A stretch of DNA of 64,000 nt, taken from contig NC_134028.1 of assembly GCF_964204645.1 (NCBI RefSeq), forward strand, positions 13,133,263 to 13,197,262, given 5' to 3'. The notes below the pieces were generated by a model. That model made no database searches. It was not told the origin of the DNA and saw nothing but the letters and a program-made list of their open reading frames with translations. The DNA comes from Tubulanus polymorphus. Its lineage: Eukaryota; Nemertea; Palaeonemertea; Tubulaniformes; Tubulanidae. Made by a program: the position numbers and the translations under genes. The number at the start of each line of letters is the position of its first letter. Within the stretch, counting starts at the first letter, position 1. Positions 56,096 to 64,000 of this stretch are shown one piece after another.

Positions 56096-56715
56096 CATCC
56101 CTTGTTATTTTCATATAGTACGGCATTGTGACCGCCTGACACTGATCCTCAACATTTAATTGATTATCGGAACTTCAAAACAGATAAATTAATAATATCA
56201 TCACAAGGTATTTCTGTGATATTTCAAATCTATCTTTAGTTTCAATTTAGCGCATTTTAAGGAGATTATCAACCACCTGGAAGTAAAATCCAAGCCCTGT
56301 GTCAGTTGGTGGACTATCTAATCAAAAACCTTGATAACTTGTTACATTAACCAATTCAGCTATTTTTCAGATTTCTCTGAAGAATGATTTCCTCAATCTA
56401 TTGCCTCATAAGCTTATCCTAAAACATTTTCCATATGATCTAGGCATCAAAAATTAATTCATGAATAATTTTCAACAACGGCCTATTTGGGGAACCTATC
56501 TTACTGTTTATCTTCATAATGAAAACTTTTTGAATAGGTCTAACTCACGACAAGCATCATTAATTTGCGAATATGCTACTTCAAAGCACACTTGTTTGCT
56601 CAGTATGGCTGTAGTGCTGAGCGACAAAGTAAAATACCTTGTCAAATGAACTGACAAATATTCAACTATTACACGTTGATATGCTAAATTACGGAAATTA
56701 GAACAAGATACTTAC
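56096..56715. other. SEC31 intron end, unassigned
   Basis: AT-rich; no feature recognised before the splice donor of the exon at 56,716. Confidence 0.45.
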
Positions 56716-56802
56716 TAACTGAGCCATCCTTTGAGCTAATTCACCAGCATCGATACCAGCTGCATTGCCATTCACAAGCCCCAATTTAGTCTTGCAACTC
56801 AC
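56716..56802 (-). CDS. SEC31A: SEC31 exon, short linker exon
   Basis: An 87-bp (29-codon) phase 0/0 exon with minus-strand acceptor (tgatag) and donor (gtaagtatc). The product includes KTKLGLVNGNAAG and ELAQRMAQL, a helical low-conservation linker of Sec31 before the alpha-solenoid. Assignment rests mainly on frame continuity with the exons on either side, good splice sites and the absence of stops; the sequence itself is less diagnostic. Because both ends are phase 0 it could be skipped without a frameshift, so it is a possible cassette exon. An alternative start for translation at an internal site is not suggested. Confidence 0.8.
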
Positions 56803-56872
56803 CTATCAATGTAAAAAAAACCACAAGCATAAAAAGCCACACATTCATTCAAGGAAAAACCAATGCAGCTAA

Positions 56873-57250
56873 ACTAGGGGTCCAGGGACCACCACGCCCA
56901 CTCGGCGAGTGGTTGGAAATGCTCAACAAACAGAAAATTTCAATATTCAAAGCCCCCTGGTTAACGTATAAAGAAACAAATGACATTGAAACTCACCAAA
57001 ATCATAGAATAGGTCACGAGCTACAATTTTGCGATTGATCGTGGTAACGAACCATTGGACCATGCCCAATTGGGAAGTGGTTTGAAATGCCCAGCAATCA
57101 AACAATTTTAATATTCAATGCCCCCAGGAGATAATATACTGTCACCAATGACATTGATACTCAACACAATCATAGAAAAGGTCACGAGTTACAATTTTGC
57201 AGTTGATTGTGAAAGCATAATATGCCAAGGTTTTAATATAATGTGAAATA
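56873..57250 (+). mobile_element. Helentron-like 5' fragment
   Basis: Starts ACTAGGGGTCCAGGGACC and contains two diverged array units (about 56,935-57,060 and 57,105-57,240). No 3' hairpin; it runs into a different repeat at 57,256. Confidence 0.72.
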
Positions 57251-57255
57251 AAGGA

Positions 57256-57474
57256 CCAATGGTCCAGTAGCTCACCAGTGGTGTGAAGTAAAAGATTTGT
57301 CATGTATAGGCTACAAGTACACAAAAATTCATTCCATTGAAGAAAAGAAAAAATATACATGATGTATCAAAAACGACTTAATTTTGGTCAGTGATAACTG
57401 ACTTTTAACGAGAATGAAATCTTCGAAAAATTTATTATGGGAATTTTTGTCTCAACAAATTAATGTTCATAATC
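57256..57474. repeat. Copy of part of the 2,595-bp duplicated unit
   Basis: Matches 23,088-23,300 (GGTGTGAAGTAAAA, TAATTTTGGTCAGTGAT, GGGAATTTTTGTCTCAACAA) with about one difference per ten bases. It shows that the unit includes dispersed repeat material. Confidence 0.87.
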
Positions 57475-57980
57475 ATAGAATGACATATAAAACAACTAAA
57501 ACTATGAGTGACCCGGCAAAGTGAGAGCCTGGGTTTCATCCGAGGTTTTTCATCATCATACGGCCCAATTAGGACAGAAGCTCCCAAGTTTATAGAAATT
57601 TGAGGCCAGTGCCGTTTACAGACGAAACAAAGTTTATCGACTGACATATTTTTTAATAATTCATAATAGGATGTGTAATTTTGGACAGTTAAAGATGCTG
57701 CATAAAAAAACGTGCTCAAATAAATCAAATTTTTGATACTTTATGGTTAATTTCTCAAAAATTGAAACCCACGGCTTTCAACTTTGTGCACCATAAAGAA
57801 AACCAAATTATGAAATATAGCTGCAAAGCAGCGATAATGGGTTTTCTGCACAGCCTTGTTCGCGTCGAATACGAATGCGTGTATGCCGACGCGGCTCCAC
57901 CAGGCTATGAAAGGGAAGGGAATTTATAATCCTGTTCAACGGTCAACACGGTTTTATAAAATCAAGGTCTACAAACAGTC
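57475..57980. other. Unassigned intron sequence
   Basis: No supported gene. Around 57,830-57,900 composition is less AT-rich. Confidence 0.4.
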
Positions 57981-57984
57981 AATT

Positions 57985-58200
57985 GGGCTTACTTGTAACC
58001 ATGGATGATTGGACCAGATGGTTATTTGACTATTTGATGGTTATTCTCTTTATGGATTTCAAAAAGCATTTGATAAGGCACTACATCAGCGATAACTTTA
58101 CAAGCCTCTAGGAAATGGTATCAATGATGGGTCGCTTAAATGGCTCAGTCGTTTTCAACGATCGAAAACAGAATTGAAAACAGAAAATTATTGTCCTGAG
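57985..58200 (+). pseudogene. LINE reverse transcriptase fragment
   Basis: Frameshifted remains of an RT motif block: LFMDFKKAFDK-like followed by LHQR, NGINDGSLKWLSRF, compare family D-KKAFDKV-H--L...GI-G--L-WI--FL. Only about 70 codons remain. Confidence 0.7.
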
Positions 58201-58715
58201 AAAGGAAATTTTGTTCGAATATTGTTCTGTTCAATCAAGTAATAGAGGCCTACTTATTGTTCGAACTGAAAACCTTTCACTCCAATATAGAAAAAGCTAT
58301 GGTATTGTTTGAACGAAAAACTTTTTGTCCCGACATAAAAAATTGTTGAGCGAAAACAATTCTGTTCGATCAAACAACTAATATTTTGTTCGAACGAAAA
58401 GTTTTTCAAATTTTTCAAAAAAAAGTTTTGTTCGAACCAACTTCAAATCAAAAACTAGATTTTTTATTGCAAATTTAGTTTGAAGTTCAATCCATGTGTC
58501 CGTTAATAAACACAACAGTTATATTGTGTTTGTTTGAAACAGTAAAGCGCGTTGGACCCCGATAAACACTTCAAGCGGCCTAGAACTGATCTTCTATCAT
58601 CCGCAGTATTGAAAACACTGAATCCGAATATCAAGCGTGAGTTCAGCTTATATACAGGTATTTAGTGAATGACCTGGATGTGGATTTGTTAAAATCGATA
58701 TGTACTGTGGGACAA
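58201..58715. other. Stretch with recurrent TTGTTCGAAC words
   Basis: TTGTTCGAA or close variants recur about six times between 58,150 and 58,440, alternating with AAAACTTTT-like tracts. It resembles a degenerate short-period repeat. No ORF. Confidence 0.5.
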
Positions 58716-59130
58716 ATAGAATATTGATATATGAATGAAATCCGCGGCCGAATCACTGGTAGTAATAAATTCATTTATTTTGATACCTCGTCAACACTAC
58801 AGCTTTTCTCCGCTGCATCTGTTCGGTGTGTTTAGTTTAGGCCTACGGCTGGCGCCAGTACTTAAATGATTCATCATAGTAAATATCCGGCAAATTTAGT
58901 AAAGGAAATTAGAATATTGTTTGATTAACTGTTTGAAGCCCGGGGCCAAATCCCTGGGAGTAATAAATTTATTAGTTTTTTATTTGATTCTCATGGCAAG
59001 GAGAACTTGCAGCGGATCCACAGAACGATGATGTAAAGACACACGTTCATTCATCGATCTTTACAGCTCGACGGTGCGTACAATATTTAGAGTAGTAAAT
59101 ATCCTGTGGATCGGTAAAGTGTAGCGATAG
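58715..59130. repeat. Two diverged tandem copies of ~195-bp unit
   Basis: TAGAATATTG ... CCGAATCACTGGTAGTAATAA (58,717) recurs as TAGAATATTG ... CCAAATCCCTGGGAGTAATAA (58,910), and TAGTAAATATCC recurs at 58,879 and 59,092. Confidence 0.65.
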
Positions 59131-59574
59131 AGAAAATAGGTAATTGTTAAATTTGTCTCTTTATACTTGATTTAATAATGGAATTGACGAGCAGCCTGCG
59201 GTGGATTTCGGGATGACGACTCAGAAAAACATGTCGCCTCATTGAATGGGGTTCAATTTTTGATCTATACGATATGAAATAAAACGGATTTTATCGGAAA
59301 CAGCGGTAAGGTAAGAAAGCCTTTGCAGTTTTGACATCTATTGTCAAATAATAATAATAAACACGCGAATGTCAATAGGGTTTTCTGTGATGTAACAGAA
59401 AACCCTAGATATATTTTTGCCTAATCCTTTCAATTCATCCATTAGTAGTGAAATTACAGGCTACTGAAGTTGTGTTTGAGTGTGCTAAAAATAGCTTTGA
59501 GCGTAGTGTAGTAAGCATACAAATGATTATCGATCAGCCAGACGGTTGACATAGGCTCGCTAACACGAGCCAAA
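59131..59574. other. Unassigned intron sequence with one hairpin
   Basis: A 13-bp perfect stem TAGGGTTTTCTGT/ACAGAAAACCCTA at 59,376-59,407 with loop GATGTA. Nothing else. Confidence 0.55.
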
Positions 59575-60600
59575 AACTAAGTTATTGTACTAATCAACAC
59601 TCCCTGGTGACCATATACAAACATCAATGACCTTGAAAGTCAACACAATCAAAGAACATATCACAAACTACAACATTGCAAATGATTGTGATTAAAAAAA
59701 ATTCTTAAGACCAATATTTGGAAATAAGTTATTCTACTATTCAACATCCTCTAGTGACCATATACCAAAATCAATGTCCTTGAAACTCACAACAATAACA
59801 GAAAATTTCATGACCTACAACTATGCAATTGATTGTGGTTACAAAATATACATACAGGTACCAATGAATTCCAATTATACCAATTATGTACCAATTATGA
59901 ATAGACAAATTGTTTATAATTCAATATTCAATTCTCCCTGGTGGCAAAAAAAAGAATTGGGTGATTCCAATTACATGTTAGGAGATGTATCTTTAGAATA
60001 ATAATCAATTATTAAGACTATGAGTAAAAACCTGTTGATAAAAAACTTGTTCATTTCAGGGAAGAAGCAACCAATTGATTATTGGTCAGACATATAACAT
60101 AAATGAATCATTGCTATCATTGCCTAAGCGCCGTGCGCTTCGGGTTCGGATCGTGAATCAATTGTCAGCCTAAGGAATTGATGAACGTGTAGAACCGGGC
60201 GAAGAGTGCCATAGGGGGGCAGTTAATGGAAATTTGAACGAATCAGAAGAACCACCTTGGTAATCATTGGTCGGACCAACCTCACCGGTAGCAACGCTGC
60301 TGTATTTAAGATGGCTGCCAAGTGCGTTTTAATTGGCTGATCAAAAATACCTATCTCACGTAATAAAGATCCCTTTCCAAAGAATACTGATCACAAATTT
60401 CAATGAAAAATGGCAAACCAGAATTTGGGCCAAAATTGATATTTTTGGGCACAAAAAAAGATCACAGGGCGGCCATCGAGTCCGATCGACCCAATTTTTC
60501 TTATGCTGATGGGCCCTTGGGGCATACATATATATATATACATATAAGAGCATGATTATTGAGCTTCTTCAAAATGTCCCTCGATTACTTCTAGTGCCTG
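59575..60600 (+). mobile_element. Helentron-like element, internal and 3' part
   Basis: Array units at about 59,590-59,710 and 59,735-59,880, a degenerate unit to 60,060, then the 3' unique region (60,300-60,560: GATCAAAAATACCTATCTCA, TGCTGATGGGCCCTTGG). Both termini are missing. 60,060-60,300 is an unrelated insert or divergent part. Confidence 0.65.
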
Positions 60601-60780
60601 GGGAACTGCGTTGGGTGCGAACGCAGCCCCCCCCCCACATAATCTCGAGTTAAAGAAAATTCCTCAGACTTAAATTTCAAGTCTCACTTCTCTCGCACTT
60701 GTTGACGTTCATTACTATGGTATAGATATAGACTGTTATCAATTTGCCAGTCCCCATAAATGAAGGATGAGACGAGACCT
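60601..60780. other. Short unassigned stretch with a poly-C tract
   Basis: Contains C9 at 60,628-60,636; no feature. Confidence 0.5.
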
Positions 60781-60783
60781 AAT

Positions 60784-60885
60784 AACTAGGAGTCCAGGGA
60801 CACTATGCCCACGTGGGAAGTGGTTTCAAATGCTCAATTATCTAACAATTTCAATATTCAACGCCCCTGGACCAATATACAACCA
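60784..60885 (+). mobile_element. Helentron-like 5' end fragment
   Basis: ACTAGGAGTCCAGGGACACT with GCCCACGTGGGA, then part of one array unit; cut off at about 60,885. Confidence 0.7.
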
Positions 60886-61919
60886 GAAAGAAACTTTCCA
60901 TGATGGGTTTCAGTATTGACTTAGAACTTGAAAAGTGAATGGAAATAACTGTGTTGATGCGGCACATGTTTAAACCATACTATCAAAGTAAAACATCAGT
61001 AAATATCCTTACCATGGCCACCAGATACAGTCTGCTCTCGGCACAATCACCAAGAACCCATGGCATAGGCCAATAAACATGCTGTCCATTGGGTACATGC
61101 TTTACATCCATATTTCAACATGAGTGTCTTGAAACTGTTCACAGACTGAATGAACCTTAAGACCAACTGCTAGCTATACCCTGAGGGCCTATAGCTAGTC
61201 TTACGATTGACCAAGTGGAACAGGAAAACAATATTCACCAGCGGAAGAATGACAGTTACGCAAGTTTAGTTATGGACATTTTGGACTTGAAAATTTCAAT
61301 GCCGTGAGGCTATGACATAAAACAACTAAAACTTATACATTAACTACTCGGGACAAACAAAATCAGAAGATGCTATATAAGTTTTTCAAATTTCAGGGCA
61401 GTACATATTAAACCAGGACAGCTGGTTACTGTTGAAATCAAGTTCAGCAACTGAGTGAATGTTGCTTTTAATAGTTTCATTCATGATAGCTTTTAATAGT
61501 AAAACAATTTAGGCCCAAGCTGAAAACGTTTTTAAATGTGACACCATGTCTTCGCATGACCATTCGACAATTAAAATGTGGGTCTGTTGATGCACGTCCG
61601 TGTGCACTCGGTAAAACCACTTTTCCATGGCAATCCAAATCGACACGCGTTGTGCACTAAGTATCAAGAATATCAAAATCATCAGTGTTGCAAACTAAAT
61701 ACAATATAGCCGGGCTCCAACGAGTGCTAACGTAAGGGCATAAAAATGACAGGTTCAATTGACGACACTTGATGCAATCTTTAATTACTTCTTAGCTTTG
61801 ATCAAAACACGGATCTTGGGCATGTGGTGTTATCATAGCGGAAATAGTGGATGCACCGCTACCTGCCGTGGTGCGCTGATAATATTTCGGTGTTTGAATG
61901 ATGTTTTTTTCAAACATGT
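60886..61919. other. Unassigned intron sequence
   Basis: AACCAGAAAGAAACTTTCCATGATGGGTTTC at 60,880-60,911 also occurs at 19,682-19,713, where it follows the last SEC31 exon, so a dispersed repeat is present. No gene seen. Confidence 0.5.
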
Positions 61920-62190
61920 ACAAGCGTGTTCTGTGTTACACACACACAGCGAGTGTATTGAGCATCGCCGTAGAAACGCACTACAGCGACGTGAACTAAG
62001 GAGTAACGTTGATTATTTTATAACCAAATTTGAGCACTTATAAACATCAGAATCAAATAATAACCAAGCTGCACCATCTACACCAAGTACTGAATATATG
62101 TGCCAATTTACAGAAAAATCCGTCCACACAAATACCTCAAATCGTGTCATAAAGAAACATCCACAGACAGACAGACATGACAACGATGCC
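61920..62190 (+). repeat. Dispersed repeat, second copy of 20,585-20,870
   Basis: Shared CAAGCTGCACCATCTACA and AATCGTGTCATAAAGAAACA, ending in CAGA repeats then CATGACAACGATGCC. It joins directly to Helentron-like array sequence. Confidence 0.75.
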
Positions 62191-63013
62191 AATGACCTTG
62201 AAACTCTAGCCTAGGTACCAATATAATAAGGAAATACTAAGTTATTATACTATTCAGCGCCTCCTGGTGACCATATAGAATAACTAATTTCCTTAAAACT
62301 CACCACAATCATAGACGATGTCATTTGCTACAACTTTGCAATTGATTGTGGTAATATATTATGCATTGGTACAAATATAATACAGAAATACTAAGATATT
62401 GTATTATTCAATGCCCCCTGGTGGCCATATACAAAAACCAATGACCTTGAAACTCATCACAATCATAGAACACCTTATAAGCTACACTTATGCTACACTA
62501 ATTCATTGTGGTAACAAAATATGCTTAGGGATCAATATAATGATTAAAAACTTTTTCCAACTACGAATGAGTACTGATGACACCAAGATGGCCGCCAATT
62601 GCGTCATAATTGGCTGATCAAAAATACCTGTCTCATGTATAAAACATCCCTTTCCAAAGGATACCCATCAGCAATTGCAATGAGAAATGGCCAACCAGTA
62701 GAAAGCTACAGGACTCAGAATTCGGGCCAAAATTGACATTTTGGGCACTAATAAGGTCATAGGACAGCCACCTTGAGTCCGATCGACCCAATCTTTGTTA
62801 ACCTGATGGGCCCAGGGGAGATTCAAATAAAACGAAAGATCAAGGTAATTGATCAAAGCGTCTTCAAAATTTCCCTCCAAAAGTTCAAAAACGTGTTAAA
62901 AGTGCTGATTTTAGAGAACAACAATGGCTGCCAGTACGGATGGACGGACGAACGGACGACAGATGAAAAGTAAACGCAATAGCCCGCTGGGACTTAAGTC
63001 CGATAAGGGCTAA
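62190..63013 (+). mobile_element. Helentron-like element, array plus complete 3' end
   Basis: Two to three array units (62,195-62,545), the 3' unique region (TGGCCGCCAATTGCGTCATA, GGCTGATCAAAAATACCTGT) and a degraded terminal hairpin (62,980-63,012, TAGCCCGCTGGGAC ... GTCCGATAAGGGCTA). The 5' end is replaced by the repeat at 61,920. Confidence 0.77.
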
Positions 63014-63377
63014 AAAATGGAATTTAATTTAGCAATACGGATCTTTTCCCGGCACTGAATCTACTTAGTATTTTGGGAAAGGTGCTGCCACTGTGATGAA
63101 AGGTTGAGTAGTGGGTTTTCCCCAAGAATGATAATATCTATTAATAAAGTTAGTAAAATTATCGTTTAAAAAGAAAATACAAAAAACAATTTCAATTTCA
63201 TGTGCTTGACTGAAATAGATTGGGACACACCAATACAAACCAAATATCAACACATTCCATCAAAGCATGAAAAATTTTCAAAATAATTTGATTCGATTTT
63301 TCGATTCATAGATAGATCAATGAAAAGTGAATTCAGCCCACTATCAGGTTGGCTAAAAGCCATACCAAATAATACAG
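63014..63377. other. Unassigned intron sequence
   Basis: No gene or repeat recognised. Confidence 0.45.
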
Positions 63378-63783
63378 TACAGCCTAGAAGTAACATAACT
63401 CATAATGTGTCCGGTGTTCGTCAGAGATCGATGCGTTTTCGTTTTTGATAAAACGAAATAGAAATGCGAATCAAACCAGTTGCTACCGCGGTTCAAATTC
63501 AACGCATCAGGTGCGCCCACATCGAATGCACGTACGTATTAATAGAAGCTCCCTTCTTTTAGATTGCAACTTCTTTTATTTGGACGACTACTTGGTGAAA
63601 TACATGCAGTAACATTATAAACTCCTAATAGGAGCATTCGAAAAGCTTAATTTTGTAACAAATATTCATCCCTTACGAGTGTCGAACGCATTCGGAACTA
63701 AACGAAAACCAATTACAAACGCGGTTCGAATGATATAAAACTAAAAGCAAACGAAAACTGAGTTAAGTTCTTTCTAGGCTGTA
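63378..63783. mobile_element. Tc1/mariner-type MITE
   Basis: Terminal inverted repeats CAGCCTAGAAGTAACATAAC (from 63,380) and the complement of TTAAGTTCTTTCTAGGCTG (to 63,781), about 22 bp with few mismatches, flanked by TA on both sides. That is the target duplication of Tc1/mariner elements. About 400 bp, no coding capacity. The right end lies 38 bp from the SEC31 exon at 63,822. Confidence 0.78.
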
Positions 63784-63821
63784 CCATATGTTGTTGAACA
63801 GAAATTTCCATTGGTACTTAC

Positions 63822-63896
63822 ACTTTCGACAAGATTTGCACGATTGTACCCAATCAATTCTAAAAACTGTTGACGTGGATCTTTGTGAAAGTTAGT
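63822..63896 (-). CDS. SEC31A: SEC31 exon (rightmost of eight)
   Basis: Internal coding exon of the COPII outer-coat protein Sec31, which with Sec13 forms the cage of vesicles leaving the ER. The 25 codons contain the stretch DPRQQFLELIGYNRANL, which matches the segment between the WD40 propeller and the alpha-solenoid of animal Sec31 (known family pattern F-LELLGY). On the minus strand it is preceded by an acceptor (gttttag) and followed by a strong donor (gtaagta). Both ends are phase 0, joining cleanly to the exon at 56,716. Upstream exons for the WD40 part should lie to the right of this window. A small Tc1/mariner-like MITE ends 38 bp beyond the donor, inside the next intron. Confidence 0.87.
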
Positions 63897-64000
63897 CTAA
63901 AACAGAATAATACCATTTAAGTTAGACGAAAGACTGAAAAACTGTTAGAACTCTCAGGGGCGGATCCAGTGCTGAATTTTGGCTGCCTGAAAAGGGCACA
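63897..64000. other. SEC31 intron, window edge
   Basis: Intron sequence upstream (on the minus strand) of the first visible exon; nothing else recognised. Confidence 0.6.

Overview
This is animal nuclear DNA, AT-rich and crowded with transposons. No bacterial gene organisation is present. The only host gene I can support is a minus-strand SEC31 (COPII outer coat). Eight consecutive exons lie at 63,822-63,896, 56,716-56,802, 51,401-51,463, 46,305-46,419, 35,704-35,882, 21,578-21,704, 21,136-21,455 and 19,431-19,634. Their intron phases agree throughout, and together they give 1,170 coding bases (390 codons). The WD40 part would lie to the right of the window and the C-terminal part to the left; I saw neither. 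The repeat content (Penelope-like elements, BEL/Pao, Helitron, CR1/jockey-type LINEs, Helentron-like non-autonomous elements) suits a marine invertebrate bilaterian, but the sequence does not let me name a phylum.

Region by region. 1-2,020 and 14,250-16,720 are less AT-rich, almost ORF-free stretches. Between them lies a 12-kb structure bounded by inverted repeat arms (2,021-3,004 and 13,418-14,249). The inner ends of the arms each carry two 30-bp near-palindromes at 61-bp spacing. Inside it sits a Penelope-like element (4,763-10,070) with hammerhead-like terminal repeats and a reverse transcriptase broken by an internal inversion. 17,150-19,200 holds a Helentron-type non-autonomous element with a ~150-bp tandem array; relatives lie at 53.5, 56.9, 59.6, 60.8 and 62.2 kb.

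The 14-kb SEC31 intron 21,705-35,703 contains a 2,595-bp tandem duplication (22,749-27,938). Within it is a small spliced gene with a signal peptide and a 12-nt micro-exon, followed by a decayed Helitron (28,383-32,680) with a recognisable 3' hairpin and CTAG end. The next intron (35,883-46,304) contains a nearly intact young BEL/Pao LTR retrotransposon (36,552-42,520; two 257-bp LTRs differing at one base, AATCC target duplication, one in-frame TGA). It also holds a Penelope-like fragment with the GIY-YIG region (43,240-44,720) and a LINE fragment (44,835-45,700). The intron 46,420-51,400 holds a LINE copy with the classic 5'-inversion layout (46,710-48,885) and a LINE ORF1 remnant with an SGNH/esterase-like region (49,940-51,170). 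The introns further right hold a ~145-bp minisatellite, Helentron-like copies, LINE remnants and a Tc1/mariner-type MITE 38 bp from the rightmost exon.

The picture is one conserved secretory-pathway gene whose introns have been inflated by many TE classes, from the very young (BEL/Pao) to heavily decayed copies. The least explained items are the 12-kb inverted-repeat structure with its odd flanks and the duplicated micro-exon gene.
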